A stretch of 47,984 nt of DNA from Clostridiaceae bacterium (GTDB taxonomy: Bacteria; Bacillota; Clostridia; DSM-8532), in NCBI GenBank assembly GCA_012719545.1, contig JAAYAD010000099.1:1-47984 (forward strand), read 5' to 3'. The position numbers and the translations under genes are program-made. The notes under the pieces were generated by a model. That model worked only from the letters and a program-made list of their open reading frames with translations, did no database searches and was not told the origin of the DNA. Shown here one piece after another: positions 17,704 through 27,606 of this stretch (within the stretch, counting starts at the first letter, position 1; the number at the start of each line of letters is the position of its first letter).

Positions 17704-18980
17704 TCCTTATCGCCCCCTTTAATAAGATATCCCCCTGAAGGAATTATGTTGGTTTCAAAATCATGAGGTATTACGTAATTATCGATAACGACGTTTTTAC
17801 CAAGGACGGTGTTGTTGGGAATAACAGTATTTGAGCCAATGACGGTTATTTCGGAGTCATAAACCTTCGGGTTATATGCGTTTGGCGCAAATTCACCCAC
17901 GCCGCACTTGACGTTGTTTCCAATAACACTGGTTTCTCCGATTATTGTTTTGTATATTTCGGTATTTGAACCTATAAGGGTATCCGACATTACTATGGAA
18001 TCCTCAATGATGGTTCCTTCATTTATTATTACACCCGGGAAAATAACCGAGTTCTTAACCGTTCCATAAATCATGCAGCCTTCTGCAATTATGGACTTAA
18101 TAACTTTTCCCGAATCCGCAATGTAATGAGCAGGGTACACAGGATTAGGGGAGTAGATTTTCCAGTAAGGATCATACATATTGAAATCGGGAATGCGCTC
18201 GGTAAGGTTCATGTTTGATTCCCAATAAGCCTGGATTGTTCCTACATCCCTCCAGTAGCCCTTAAAGGGGTAAGCATACATTTTCCGTTTGTCTGCGAGC
18301 ATAGCAGGAATGATGTTTTTGCCAAAATCATGACTTGAGTCGCTCTTGGAATGATCGTTTATAAGGTATTCCTTTAAAAGGTCCCAGTTGAAAATGTAGA
18401 TTCCCATTGAAGCAAGAGTGCTCTTTGGATGTTCGGGCTTTTCCTCAAATTCATAGATGCTGCCGTCCTCGTTGGTATTCATTATACCGTAGCGGCTGGC
18501 TTCCTCATATGGAACATCGATAACCGAAATGGTAGCATCGGCATGATGCTGCTTATGGAAATCAAGCATTTCAGCGTAATTCATTTTATATATGTGGTCC
18601 CCTGAAAGAATAATCACGTATTTGGGGGACATCTCATCTACATAATGAATGTTCTGAAACACTGCATCGGCAGTGCCCGAGTACCATTCGCCCTTTTCGG
18701 TTTTCATGTAGGGGGCCAAAATTGTTACTCCGCCGTTGACTCTGTCAAGGTCCCATGGTTTTCCAATTCCTATGTGGCTGTTGAGTTTGAGGGGCTGATA
18801 TTGAGTAAGTACACCTACAGTATCTATTCCGGAGTTAATGCAGTTGCTCAAAGTGAAGTCAATAATCCGGTATTTCCCGCCATAAGGGACAGCGGGTTTT
18901 GCAAGGTTTTTGGTAAGGACGCCCAGACGGCTTCCTTGCCCGCCGGCAAGAAGCATCGCTACAATTTCCTTTCGTATCAT
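17700..18980 (-). CDS. glgC: Glucose-1-phosphate adenylyltransferase catalytic subunit GlgC
   Basis: This 426-residue enzyme would make ADP-glucose from ATP and glucose-1-phosphate, the committed step of bacterial glycogen synthesis. Seen motifs are [29 protein letters not shown] at the N-terminus, [27 protein letters not shown] and the sugar-phosphate-site [10 protein letters not shown]. The C-terminal third is rich in hexapeptide-type repeats. The start was set at ATG 18980: GGGAGG lies 10 bases before it, while an in-frame ATG at 18998 is fused to the ribosome site itself. It is the first gene of glgCD and is divergent from the J-protein gene. Confidence 0.95.
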   Translation of the reverse strand: MIRKEIVAMLLAGGQGSRLGVLTKNLAKPAVPYGGKYRIIDFTLSNCINSGIDTVGVLTQYQPLKLNSHIGIGKPWDLDRVNGGVTILAPYMKTEKGEWYSGTADAVFQNIHYVDEMSPKYVIILSGDHIYKMNYAEMLDFHKQHHADATISVIDVPYEEASRYGIMNTNEDGSIYEFEEKPEHPKSTLASMGIYIFNWDLLKEYLINDHSKSDSSHDFGKNIIPAMLADKRKMYAYPFKGYWRDVGTIQAYWESNMNLTERIPDFNMYDPYWKIYSPNPVYPAHYIADSGKVIKSIIAEGCMIYGTVKNSVIFPGVIINEGTIIEDSIVMSDTLIGSNTEIYKTIIGETSVIGNNVKCGVGEFAPNAYNPKVYDSEITVIGSNTVIPNNTVLGKNVVIDNYVIPHDFETNIIPSGGYLIKGGDKE

Positions 18981-19073
18981 ATACCACTTTCCTCCCATGT
19001 AGTCTTTGTTTATTATATACCCTCAAACAGTCAAAAAAACATTATTGCTTTTTAAAAAAAGTTAAAAATATAA

Positions 19074-19102
19074 TTGAATTTTAAAAATTGGATATGTATA
19101 AT
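19074..19102 (+). promoter_or_regulatory. Promoter of the J-protein gene and clpB
   Basis: TTGAAT (19074-19079) and a perfect TATAAT (19097-19102) have a 17-base spacer. No CIRCE inverted repeat was seen nearby, so HrcA control is not evident. Confidence 0.7.
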
Positions 19103-19151
19103 ATAGGATAAGGTCAGAGAAAGTCAAAGTCAATTTGTGGGAGGTATGCAG

Positions 19152-20099
19152 GTGAAATATCGTGATTACTACGAAATACTGGGTGTACCTAAAAACGCAA
19201 CGCAGGATGAAATAAAAAAAGCCTACCGTAAGCTTGCCAAGGCATACCATCCCGATGCCAATCCGGGGGATAAAAAGGCGGAAGAAAAGTTTAAGGAAAT
19301 AAATGAGGCCTATGAGGTTTTGGGAGATGAGGAAAAACGCCGAAAGTATGATAAGTTCGGAAGGGAATTTAATTTTTCCCACGGCTTTGATTTTGACCCT
19401 TCAATGTACGGGTTCAGGCCGGGTAATACCAGGTATGAATTCAGAACCTCAGGCGCTAATGGATTCAGCGACTTTTTCAATATGTTCTTTGGCGACGGAG
19501 GAATTGATCTGGACGACCTGCTTGGATTTGGACGCGGTTTTTCAGGCCGTTCATTCAGGCAAGGAAGAGGTTTTAATCAGAGTATAAAAGGCGAAGATAA
19601 AGAGGTAGAAATAAAAATTTCGGTAGCCGACGGCCTTAAGGGAGCCGAAAAGCGCATCGGACTTGAAACTCCCGAGGGAAGAAAAACTTTGGAAATAAAA
19701 ATACCCAAAGGAATACAGCCGGGAGGTAAAATACGCATCCCGGGCATGGGCGGCAAGGGAACAAACGGGGCTCCCGACGGGGATCTCTATCTTGTTGTAA
19801 GGTTTAAAGAGGACGACTATGTTTTAAAAGGCAGCGATATAATTCAGAAAATTGAAGTAAAGCCCTGGATTGCAGCCCTGGGAGGGGAAGCAACGGTAAA
19901 GACATCCGAAGGCAAAATAATAGTTGCAATTCCTGCGGGCATAAGAAGCGGAGGAAGTATCCGCATACCTGGAAAAGGCTATTACAACAGTATTGGTGGT
20001 AGAGGAGACCTCTATATAGAGGTAATCATCAACAATCCTGAGTATTTAACCGAAAAGCAGAAGGAACTTTACAGAAAGCTAAAGGAACTGGATGACTGA
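19152..20099 (+). CDS. DnaJ-class co-chaperone without zinc finger (CbpA-like)
   Basis: This 315-residue type II (class B) J-protein would stimulate the ATPase of DnaK and deliver substrates. The J domain occupies residues 1-65 with the HPD motif at residues 33-35. A Gly/Phe-rich region (about 70-140, with several GFG and FGRGF elements) is followed by two beta-barrel substrate-binding domains. The four CXXCXGXG repeats of full DnaJ are absent. GTG 19152 was chosen because GGGAGG is 7 bases before it; ATG 19146 is too close to that site. It precedes clpB by 63 bases and is probably co-transcribed with it, which makes a disaggregation unit with the DnaK system. Confidence 0.9.
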   Translation: MKYRDYYEILGVPKNATQDEIKKAYRKLAKAYHPDANPGDKKAEEKFKEINEAYEVLGDEEKRRKYDKFGREFNFSHGFDFDPSMYGFRPGNTRYEFRTSGANGFSDFFNMFFGDGGIDLDDLLGFGRGFSGRSFRQGRGFNQSIKGEDKEVEIKISVADGLKGAEKRIGLETPEGRKTLEIKIPKGIQPGGKIRIPGMGGKGTNGAPDGDLYLVVRFKEDDYVLKGSDIIQKIEVKPWIAALGGEATVKTSEGKIIVAIPAGIRSGGSIRIPGKGYYNSIGGRGDLYIEVIINNPEYLTEKQKELYRKLKELDD

Positions 20100-20162
20100 T
20101 ACACTCTTTTTAATTACAGAGTATGAGAGTTTTGTGCGCTTTTTTGATAAGAGGTGACTTTA

Positions 20163-22751
20163 ATGAACTTGGAAAAATTCACTGAGAAAGCTCAGGAATC
20201 GGTGGTTTCTGCCCAGCAGCTGGCAATAAGGCTGGATCATCAGCAGGTGGATGGTGAGCACCTGGCTCTGGCACTGGTTCAGCAGGAAGAGGGCCTTATA
20301 CCAAGAATTTTGTGGGTTTTGGGGGTAAATCCCCAGGATGTGGCAAGGGAGCTTGAAAAAGAACTGGAGCGACTTCCCAAGGTATACGGAAGCTCCGTAT
20401 CCAATGTGTATCCTACCCGGCGCTTTAATCAGATTCTTTTGAAATCTGAGGACTTTGCCAAAAAACTTAATGATGACTATGTAAGTGTTGAGCATATATT
20501 CCATTCAATTATCTCGGAACGGGGAACCTTCACAGCCAACCTTCTTTTAAATTACGGCGTAACATCCGATACCTTTAAAGATGCCATGACAAAGGTGAGG
20601 GGCAATCAAAGAGTTACAAGCCAAAACCCTGAGATGAATTATCAGGCTCTTGAAAAATACGGGCGGGATCTTGTGGAATTGGCCCGGAAAGGTAAACTTG
20701 ATCCGGTGATAGGAAGGGATGCGGAAATCAGGAGGGTAATAAGAATACTGTCCCGCCGCACAAAGAATAACCCCGTTCTTATTGGAGAGCCGGGTGTGGG
20801 CAAAACTGCCGTTGTTGAAGGTCTTGCCCAGCGAATTTTAAAGGGGGATGTCCCTGAGGGACTTAAAAATAAAACCATTTTTGCTCTTGATATGGGAGCC
20901 TTGATTGCAGGAGCCAAATTCAGAGGTGAATTTGAAGAAAGGCTCAAAGCCGTTGTAAAGGAAATAGAAGCTTCCGAGGGACGCATCATCCTATTTATAG
21001 ATGAAATTCACAATATTGTTGGGGCGGGGAAAACAGACGGCGCAATGGATGCGGGAAATATATTAAAGCCCATGCTCGCAAGAGGCGAGCTTCATTGCGT
21101 GGGAGCCACCACCCTTGATGAGTACAGAAAATACATTGAAAAGGATGCGGCTCTTGAAAGACGCTTTCAAACCGTTATGGTGGATCAGCCCTCAGTTGAG
21201 GATACTATTTCCATTCTCAGAGGTCTTAAGGAACGCTTTGAAATCCATCATGGCGTACGGATAACCGACGGTGCCATTATCGCCAGCGCAGTATTGTCAA
21301 ACCGCTATATAACCGACAGATTCCTGCCCGACAAGGCAATTGACCTTATGGACGAGGCTGCGGCAATGCTTAGGACAGAAATAGACAGCATGCCCTCGGA
21401 ACTTGACGAGATAATGCGAAGGATTATGCAGCTTGAGATAGAGCAGCAGGCTTTGAAAAAGGAAAATGACAGGGCATCAATGGAGCGTCTTGCCGATATT
21501 GAATCTCAAATTGCCGCCCTTAAGGATAAGGCCAACGAGATGAAAGCCCAGTGGGAGCTTGAAAAAGAATGTATTAAAAGAGAAAAGGAAATCAAAGAGG
21601 AAATTGAGCGTGTAAAGCTTCAAATAGAACAGGCTGAAAGAACTTATGACCTTGAAACTCTGGCAAAGCTTAAGCATGGAAGGCTTCCTGAGCTTGAAGC
21701 GGCCCTTTCAGAGGAAAAGAAGCGGCAGACGGAACTTAAAGGCAGGATGCTTAAAGAGGAAGTAACCGAAAATGAAATAACCGAAATAATTTCAAGGTGG
21801 ACTGGAATACCGGTAACCAAGCTTCAGCAGGAAGAAAAAGAAAAGCTTCTGAACCTTGAAGAAATACTCCATAAAAGAGTGGTCGGCCAGGATGAAGCCG
21901 TCAGAGCCATTTCCGATGCTGTTCTAAGAGCAAGGGCAGGGCTTAAGGATATAAGACGTCCTGTTGGCTCCTTCATTTTCCTGGGGCCTACGGGTGTTGG
22001 AAAAACAGAGCTTGCAAAAGCTCTGACTGAAGCGCTTTTTGATACAGAGGACAATTTAATCAGAATTGACATGAGCGAATACATGGAGAAACATTCGGTG
22101 GCAAGGCTCATTGGAGCACCTCCCGGATATGTGGGCTACGAGGAAGGAGGGCAGCTTACCGAGTCGGTAAGAAGAAAGCCATACAGTGTTATTTTGTTCG
22201 ATGAAATAGAAAAGGCTCACCCTGATGTATTCAATATCCTCCTTCAGATAATGGACGACGGAAGGCTCACCGACAGCAAGGGAAGGACCGTTAACTTTAA
22301 AAATACTGTTATTATAATGACATCCAACATCGGAAGCCATTACCTTTTAGAAAACTCCGCAGATGGAGAGCTGGACAACAATGTCAGGGAAATGGTCATG
22401 GCAGAATTGCGCAGAGCTTTTAAGCCTGAATTTTTAAACCGTGTGGACGATATTGTATTCTTTAAGCCACTGACCAGAAATGAGGTAAAAGAAATTGTAA
22501 GGCTTGTGCTCAAGAATCTATCAGAGAGGCTTTCAGAAAAGAATATAGTTCTTGAGCCAACAGAAAAAGCCCTTGATTTCATTGTCAGCGAGGGCTGGAA
22601 TCCTGAATATGGAGCAAGGCCGGTAAAACGCTTTGTGCAGAAATATCTTGAAACAGAATTGGGACGGCTTATTATAAAAGGCGAGATAGATGAGGGGGAT
22701 ACTGCTCTTATTGATTCGGACGGCACAAGGCTTCAAATCAGCAAGAAGTAA
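20163..22751 (+). CDS. clpB: ATP-dependent disaggregase ClpB
   Basis: This 862-residue Hsp100 protein would resolve protein aggregates with DnaK and DnaJ. The order is: N-terminal repeat domain (residues 1-145), first AAA+ domain with GEPGVGKT near 205 and DEIHN, a long charged coiled-coil middle domain (about 400-530), and a second AAA+ domain with GPTGVGKT near 605 and DEIEKAH. The coiled-coil middle domain distinguishes it from ClpA and ClpC. ATG 20163 follows GAGGTGA. A strong terminator follows. Confidence 0.96.
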   Translation: MNLEKFTEKAQESVVSAQQLAIRLDHQQVDGEHLALALVQQEEGLIPRILWVLGVNPQDVARELEKELERLPKVYGSSVSNVYPTRRFNQILLKSEDFAKKLNDDYVSVEHIFHSIISERGTFTANLLLNYGVTSDTFKDAMTKVRGNQRVTSQNPEMNYQALEKYGRDLVELARKGKLDPVIGRDAEIRRVIRILSRRTKNNPVLIGEPGVGKTAVVEGLAQRILKGDVPEGLKNKTIFALDMGALIAGAKFRGEFEERLKAVVKEIEASEGRIILFIDEIHNIVGAGKTDGAMDAGNILKPMLARGELHCVGATTLDEYRKYIEKDAALERRFQTVMVDQPSVEDTISILRGLKERFEIHHGVRITDGAIIASAVLSNRYITDRFLPDKAIDLMDEAAAMLRTEIDSMPSELDEIMRRIMQLEIEQQALKKENDRASMERLADIESQIAALKDKANEMKAQWELEKECIKREKEIKEEIERVKLQIEQAERTYDLETLAKLKHGRLPELEAALSEEKKRQTELKGRMLKEEVTENEITEIISRWTGIPVTKLQQEEKEKLLNLEEILHKRVVGQDEAVRAISDAVLRARAGLKDIRRPVGSFIFLGPTGVGKTELAKALTEALFDTEDNLIRIDMSEYMEKHSVARLIGAPPGYVGYEEGGQLTESVRRKPYSVILFDEIEKAHPDVFNILLQIMDDGRLTDSKGRTVNFKNTVIIMTSNIGSHYLLENSADGELDNNVREMVMAELRRAFKPEFLNRVDDIVFFKPLTRNEVKEIVRLVLKNLSERLSEKNIVLEPTEKALDFIVSEGWNPEYGARPVKRFVQKYLETELGRLIIKGEIDEGDTALIDSDGTRLQISKK

Positions 22752-22757
22752 ATAAAA

Positions 22758-22786
22758 AGGAGAGCTTTTTTGCTCTCCTGTTTTTT
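22758..22786 (+). terminator. Terminator of clpB
   Basis: AGGAGAGC (22758-22765) and GCTCTCCT (22772-22779) pair around a T6 loop and are followed by GTTTTTT. Confidence 0.9.
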
Positions 22787-22789
22787 CTC

Positions 22790-22960
22790 TTAGAATCTTG
22801 ACGCTCTTGCATTATTTCTTGCTTGTTTTCTTGCTCTTCTGCATTCAGGGCATCTCTGAGGTTCGTTCTCAAATCCCTTTTCCTTGTAGAAAGCCTGCTC
22901 GCCAGCAGTGAAAACAAATTCTGCGCCGCAATCTTTGCATTTTAAAGTCTTGTCTTCCAT
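22790..22960 (-). CDS. Small zinc-ribbon protein
   Basis: This short 56-residue gene starts at ATG 22960 on the minus strand. The protein has two Cys pairs, CKDCG near the N-terminus and CPECRRARK in the middle, separated by a segment ending GFENEPQR. The C-terminus is very basic (RKQARNNARASRF). This is the pattern of the probable zinc-ribbon domain (zf-trcl family), common as small proteins in clostridia and of unknown function; nucleic acid binding is plausible. GGGAGG lies 13 bases upstream, a rather long spacing. It converges on clpB and its stop lies in the clpB terminator tail. Confidence 0.8.
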   Translation of the reverse strand: MEDKTLKCKDCGAEFVFTAGEQAFYKEKGFENEPQRCPECRRARKQARNNARASRF

Positions 22961-23364
22961 AATAATATAAATCCTCCCTTATTTCTTGGATTATACATTT
23001 TACGGAACTAGACCCCTAATCCAAAAAACAGGAGAGGGTAGTGTAAATAGTATGATCCATTGAAATAATTTGATATTTACTAGTAGTATACCATGTAATA
23101 AAAAAAATACAAGTAGCAAGAGCTTTTATTTGTAAAAATTCGGCTGGAATTTTATTCAAAGCCGCAAATTAAGGGCAGTTCAGATTTGGGAAATATGGTG
23201 GAAATATAATGAACAAGCAATAAGAAGGATGAGATATAAGTATCTCTTTGTCTTTATTGTGGCTATTTTTACATATTGAGTATTTTTTGATAAAATAATT
23301 TCACGGAGATATACTCGTATATAGAAATTTATTTAAGCTTTAGCTGTGAAAAGGAGATTTAATT
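22961..23364. other. Intergenic region upstream of cdd
   Basis: It is AT-rich and contains the cdd promoter (23287-23315) and, near the left end, the ribosome site of the zinc-ribbon gene. I see no further gene, repeat or recognised RNA in 23000-23280. Confidence 0.6.
23287..23315 (+). promoter_or_regulatory. Promoter of cdd-era-recO
   Basis: TTGATA (23287-23292) and TATACT (23310-23315) have a 17-base spacer. Confidence 0.65.
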
Positions 23365-23775
23365 ATGACTAAAGTCCCTTATGAACCCGAAGAACTGGTT
23401 AAACTTGCTCTTAAAGCAAAGGAAAGCGCCTATGTTCCATATTCAGGTTTCCATGTGGGTGCGGCTCTGGTGGGTGATGATGACAACATATATACCGGCT
23501 GCAACATCGAGAATTCCTCGTATGGAGCTACCATTTGCGCCGAAAGGACGGCGGTTGTTAAGGCTGTTTCAAACGGCGCAAGGAAGATAAAAGCCATTGC
23601 AGTTGCAAGCGACCACGAAATATCAACCATACCATGCGGTATTTGCCTGCAGGTTTTAAGCGAGTTCTGCCAAAGGGATACCCTTGTATATCTCAGCAAC
23701 CATAAGGGCGAATATAAGGCATGCACCTTTGAAGAAGTATTTCCGTATTCCTTCAAGCTGAATAATGATATATAA
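23365..23775 (+). CDS. cdd: Cytidine deaminase
   Basis: This 136-residue homotetramer-type enzyme would deaminate cytidine and deoxycytidine to the uridine forms in pyrimidine salvage. The zinc-site residues are C58 with E60 in TICAERTA and C91 and C94 in PCGICLQ. PYSGFHVGAAL and GCNIENSSYGAT complete the active site. The position after the last zinc Cys is Leu where most relatives have Arg (PCGxCRQ), a small deviation. An AAGGAG ribosome site precedes ATG 23365. It heads a cdd-era-recO cluster, an order frequent in Firmicutes. Confidence 0.95.
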   Translation: MTKVPYEPEELVKLALKAKESAYVPYSGFHVGAALVGDDDNIYTGCNIENSSYGATICAERTAVVKAVSNGARKIKAIAVASDHEISTIPCGICLQVLSEFCQRDTLVYLSNHKGEYKACTFEEVFPYSFKLNNDI

Positions 23776-23838
23776 TTTTATACCTGAAATATTGAAGAAA
23801 ACAGCAATATAAATTATCAAGGGGAGTAAATAAGTAGC

Positions 23839-24741
23839 ATGGCATTCAGATCAGGATTCGTTACAATTATAGGAAGGCCTAATGTAGGCAAATCAACCCT
23901 TTTAAACCTTCTTACGGGAGAAAAGGTTGCTATTATGTCCAGCAAGCCCCAGACCACCCGCCACAATATCCGTACTGTGGTTACAACAGACGATTATCAG
24001 ATGGTTTTTGTGGATACCCCGGGTATCCATAAGCCCAAGAACAAGCTGGGCGAATTTATGATGCGGGAAGCTCTTGGAACACTGGAGGATGTTGATGTAA
24101 TTGTTTATCTTGTGGATGCAAGGGACAGCAAAATTGGACCCGGCGATGCATCCATAATTGAAGAGCTTAAGAAAGTAAGTACTCCGGTAATACTTCTCAT
24201 CAACAAAATTGATCTTATTGACAAGCACTTGCTTCTTCCTCTTATTGATGAGTACAGCAAGGCTTATGACTTTAAAGAAATAATTCCCGTAAGCGCTCTG
24301 GAAGGCAAAACAAGGGCTATTGTTCTGGATGAAATTTATAAGTACCTACCCGAGGGAGAAAAGTATTATCCTGATGATATGCTTACTGACCAGTCCCAGA
24401 GGGTATTGGCTCAGGAGCTCATTCGTGAAAAAATGTTGAACCTTTTGAGCGATGAGGTTCCCCATGGCATAGGCATCGAGGTTGTAAGATTCAAGGAACC
24501 TACGCCTGAAAGGGATGTAATAGATATAGATGCAAATATTTATTGCGAAAAGGAATCCCATAAGGGTATTGTTATAGGAAAGAACGGAGTTATGCTCAAA
24601 AAGGTGGGAACCCTTGCCCGCCAGGAGATGGAGGCTCTGTTTGGTTCCAAAGTCAATCTGAAGCTCTGGGTTAAGGTAAAAGAGGACTGGAGAAACAGCG
24701 ACTACATGTTGAATGAGCTTGGATACAAGTCACAAGGGTGA
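23839..24741 (+). CDS. era: GTPase Era
   Basis: This 300-residue protein binds 16S rRNA and takes part in 30S assembly. The GTPase domain has GRPNVGKS at residues 12-19, DTPGIHKPK and NKID. The C-terminal KH domain has the IGKNG loop near residue 250, with GTLARQEME after it. AAGGGGAG lies 10-15 bases before ATG 23839. It is 63 bases after cdd and 15 bases before recO. Confidence 0.96.
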   Translation: MAFRSGFVTIIGRPNVGKSTLLNLLTGEKVAIMSSKPQTTRHNIRTVVTTDDYQMVFVDTPGIHKPKNKLGEFMMREALGTLEDVDVIVYLVDARDSKIGPGDASIIEELKKVSTPVILLINKIDLIDKHLLLPLIDEYSKAYDFKEIIPVSALEGKTRAIVLDEIYKYLPEGEKYYPDDMLTDQSQRVLAQELIREKMLNLLSDEVPHGIGIEVVRFKEPTPERDVIDIDANIYCEKESHKGIVIGKNGVMLKKVGTLARQEMEALFGSKVNLKLWVKVKEDWRNSDYMLNELGYKSQG

Positions 24742-24756
24742 CGGTTAAACATTTCT

Positions 24757-25503
24757 ATGGCGCTGATTAAGACAAAGGGGCTCGTAATAAAAGAAGTTCC
24801 CGTAAGTGATACAGATAAGATATTGACACTGATTACTGCAGATTACGGAAAAATTTCGGTGTCGGCGAGAAATGCCAGAAGAATGCCTGGCCCCTCATCC
24901 TTCGGAACCCAGGTTTTGACTTATGGGGAATATGTCCTGTTTAGAGGCAAGGAACATTATTCTTTTAACAGTTGTGATGTATTGGCCAACTTTTATGATC
25001 TGGCCAATGACATTGTCTCTTTTACCCACGCCGCCCATATGCTTGATATGGCCGGCGATGCCTGCCGCGATCCCATATCCTCGCCGCAGGTACTTAATGC
25101 GTTGGTACATGGCCTTCATGCCTTAAGAAAGGGCCGGGACCCTATGCTGGTGTCTTCTGCCTTTGCTTTTAAACTTATGCAGATAACAGGATACCCGCCC
25201 CATATTACAAGCTGCGTTTCCTGCGGAACCAAAGACATGGAGGCAATTTATTTCAGCGTTAAAAAATGTGGCTTATTATGCGAAAACTGTGCAAAAGGCG
25301 AAAAGGACAGCATATATCTAAGTAATGGCATTGCTAAGGCAATAATTTATGTTATGTGTGCCGAAAACAGCGGAGTTTTCAGCTTTGGACTTTCAAAGGA
25401 GCTTATTGGAACATTTTCGGACATAGCATTGCGATATATTGAGTCACAGCTTGATAAAAAGTATAATAAGCTTGATTTTTTAAAAGAATTAAAAGATATA
25501 TAA
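24757..25503 (+). CDS. recO: DNA repair protein RecO
   Basis: This 248-residue recombination mediator would load RecA with RecR in RecFOR repair. The N-terminal OB-fold begins with the typical KTKGLVIKEVPVSDTDKILTLIT; a helical domain follows. The zinc site is seen as CVSCG and, 18 residues on, CGLLCENC. GGGTGACGG lies 10-20 bases upstream of ATG 24757, so the ribosome site is weak and coupling to era translation is possible. Length and order after era are normal. Confidence 0.93.
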   Translation: MALIKTKGLVIKEVPVSDTDKILTLITADYGKISVSARNARRMPGPSSFGTQVLTYGEYVLFRGKEHYSFNSCDVLANFYDLANDIVSFTHAAHMLDMAGDACRDPISSPQVLNALVHGLHALRKGRDPMLVSSAFAFKLMQITGYPPHITSCVSCGTKDMEAIYFSVKKCGLLCENCAKGEKDSIYLSNGIAKAIIYVMCAENSGVFSFGLSKELIGTFSDIALRYIESQLDKKYNKLDFLKELKDI

Positions 25504-25551
25504 AATATACATATAAATTTACTGTTTCATATATTACGGGGGTAATTTAAT

Positions 25552-25827
25552 ATGAAGCACTTATTCAGTTCTGGTGAAACAATGTACAAAAAGAATCAGA
25601 AGGAACTTCCAGAAGGTCTTTTTTTGGGAGAAAGCTTCGAATATGAAGATGTAAGCCCTGATACATATTTTGTATGTAACGGGGAGCTTAACGGAAAGCA
25701 GACTAAAATAAGATTCAAAATAAGTGAAGAGGATTATAGCAGCGTAAAGAGCCGCTTTGATTTTAGGATATTAATGCAGTCGGATATTTTGCAGGCTAAC
25801 TGGGAGAGCTACGAGATAATTGGATAA
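25552..25827 (+). CDS. Hypothetical protein, 91 residues
   Basis: I do not recognise the family. The protein is acidic and soluble, without a signal peptide or membrane segment. It ends in QANWESYEIIG. GGGGGT lies 8 bases before ATG 25552 and codon use resembles its neighbours, so it is probably a real gene. It lies 48 bases after recO and may belong to the cdd-era-recO transcript. The first methionines leave the exact start uncertain: a second ATG is ten codons further. Confidence 0.65.
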   Translation: MKHLFSSGETMYKKNQKELPEGLFLGESFEYEDVSPDTYFVCNGELNGKQTKIRFKISEEDYSSVKSRFDFRILMQSDILQANWESYEIIG

Positions 25828-26031
25828 CCCACACTACTTTACGAAAATATATGGATAAGCCTGAATCCATTTAGCGTTTCTTGAGAGAATCCGGCTTTCA
25901 AGTGTCGCTCGATGCTTTACTCCACTTTAAATAGCAAGAGGTACGCCGGACGGCTACAATATTAATAAATGTTTTTTACATAAGTAAAAGTATCTTCCCA
26001 GAATCTGCCGACAGGACAGGGGGTCGCATAA

Positions 26032-27153
26032 GTGGATGTTCAGAAGCTGAAACAGCTTCTTAAACAGGAGGAAGGCGAAAAGCTTGACTTCAAGGCTGAA
26101 TTGCATCTTGCAACTGAAAGCGAAAAAAAAGAGTTGGTAAAGGATGTAACTGCCATAGCCAACAGCCGTGGCGGCAGAGGACATATTATCTTTGGGATAG
26201 AAGACAAGACCAAAGAAATAATAGGGATTAATCCTGATGATTTTAAGGAAGAACAGATACAGCAGATTATATACAGCCGCACCGACCCTCCTGTGCCGGT
26301 AAGGCTTGATATTGTACGTCTTGTTAATAAGGACGTTGCAGTTCTAACCATTTACAGAAGCAGGCATGCCCCTCATCAGGTGGTTTCAACGGGAGCTTTT
26401 TATATCAGAAGAGGTTCCACCACAGATTTTGCAAGAAGGGCCGAACTGGCATCCATAATGCAGGAAAACGGCCTGATGTCCTTTGAAACAATAACTGTTA
26501 CCGGAGCAACACTGGAAGATCTGGATTTTAACAGGATCAATGAATTCTTTAAGAGCATGGATTTAGCGGTGGAGCACCCTCAGCTTATACTGATGGAGGC
26601 CTTTGGCTTTATAAGCGGCAAGGGAGAAGGCTATTCACCCACCATTGGCGGCCTTCTGCTGTTTGGAAAAGCTCCTCATATGTACCTTCCCCAGTGCTAT
26701 GTCAAGATAATTTATAACAATAATGCGGAAACTCTTTATGGCAATATACCGGATCTTTTGGACAAGGCAACTGAAAGAGTCAAAAATATCATTAACAACA
26801 GCCATTACCCAATAAACGCCTTTGAGGAAGCACTGGCAAACGCACTTGTTCACAGGGATTATCTGGACTATTCCAGGGGAATTTATGTTACCATAAACAA
26901 AAAGTCCATTGAGATTGTTAACCCCGGTGCTGTGTCAGGAAGTTCCAGGGCTAATGAGCATTCTTCCGATTGTGTTCCTGAGAGGCGAAATCCCTGGCTT
27001 TATCAGCGGCTTGTTGCCTTTGACGAGAGAAGAAGCTTCTTAAGCACAGGGGTTGGTATGAGCAGAATTAAAAAATCCCTTGCTAAATTTGGAAAAGTAA
27101 AATTTATTAATCTTCCCAGACAGAACAGCTACAAGGTTATTCTGCCAATTTAA
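26032..27153 (+). CDS. Schlafen/AlbA_2 domain protein with GHKL-type C-terminus
   Basis: This 373-residue protein has an N-terminal AlbA_2 (Schlafen-type) domain with EGEKLDFKAEL and VTAIANSRGGRGHIIFGIED at residues 14-60. The C-terminal half resembles the HATPase_c_4 part often labelled RecG-like, with EALANALVHRDY near residue 275 and IEIVNPGAVSG after it. Such proteins are annotated as putative transcriptional regulators or helicase-like, but no helicase motifs are present. The function is unknown; nucleic-acid binding is plausible. The GTG 26032 start follows AGGGGGT by 7 bases. It stands between recO-linked genes and a cation ATPase without overlap to either. Confidence 0.8.
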   Translation: MDVQKLKQLLKQEEGEKLDFKAELHLATESEKKELVKDVTAIANSRGGRGHIIFGIEDKTKEIIGINPDDFKEEQIQQIIYSRTDPPVPVRLDIVRLVNKDVAVLTIYRSRHAPHQVVSTGAFYIRRGSTTDFARRAELASIMQENGLMSFETITVTGATLEDLDFNRINEFFKSMDLAVEHPQLILMEAFGFISGKGEGYSPTIGGLLLFGKAPHMYLPQCYVKIIYNNNAETLYGNIPDLLDKATERVKNIINNSHYPINAFEEALANALVHRDYLDYSRGIYVTINKKSIEIVNPGAVSGSSRANEHSSDCVPERRNPWLYQRLVAFDERRSFLSTGVGMSRIKKSLAKFGKVKFINLPRQNSYKVILPI

Positions 27154-27606
27154 GGCTTACTTGCAGCTATAGTTTAAACTCTTAATTATGACGGAAAAGT
27201 TTCAAAGCTAAATTATGATAAAAATAATGCACTTTCAGGTCGACTATTAATCCTTTCAAATAGTTTTTTATCTCTTTGCGGGCAGAATAAAGACGCCGCT
27301 TTAGGTTAACCTCATGAACTCATAATCAAAATAATGATTCTTATATGTCATATACCCCAATGGTTTTATTAATAGAAGGTAAAAAATAGTGTATTAAATC
27401 AGTTTAAATATGTTTACCATAATGGTAAATTATTCTTGTAAGAAATAATTAAAATGGAATCTGAAAAATACTATATCATTGGGAGCCTGCTGGCTCTGTC
27501 CAAGGATACTGGAGGGAATTGCTTTCACCTGATATTTTCATATTTAATTGAAATTTCTCCTACATAGTCTATTTATTTACCAATAATCAAAGAAAGGAAA
27601 TGTTCA
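27154..27606. other. Long intergenic leader before the cation ATPase
   Basis: There is no gene in these 453 bases. A dyad TTTACCAT-A-ATGGTAAA lies at 27413-27429 and may be an operator. A small hairpin AGCC-TGCT-GGCT lies near 27483. I compared the region with the yybP-ykoY manganese and czcD metal riboswitches, which often precede such ATPases, and did not find their conserved cores. Confidence 0.5.

Noticed and set aside
18999..19030. glgC promoter with TATAAT on the minus strand
   Set aside because: A -10-like box is present but no -35 box at proper spacing was found, so it was not listed as a feature.
25828..26031. Structured RNA between the 91-residue gene and the Schlafen-type gene
   Set aside because: Only a short imperfect pairing between AAGCC and GGCTT was seen; no known RNA class fits.
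27470..27606. Metal riboswitch (yybP-ykoY or czcD type) before the cation ATPase
   Set aside because: The conserved cores of these classes could not be found in the leader.
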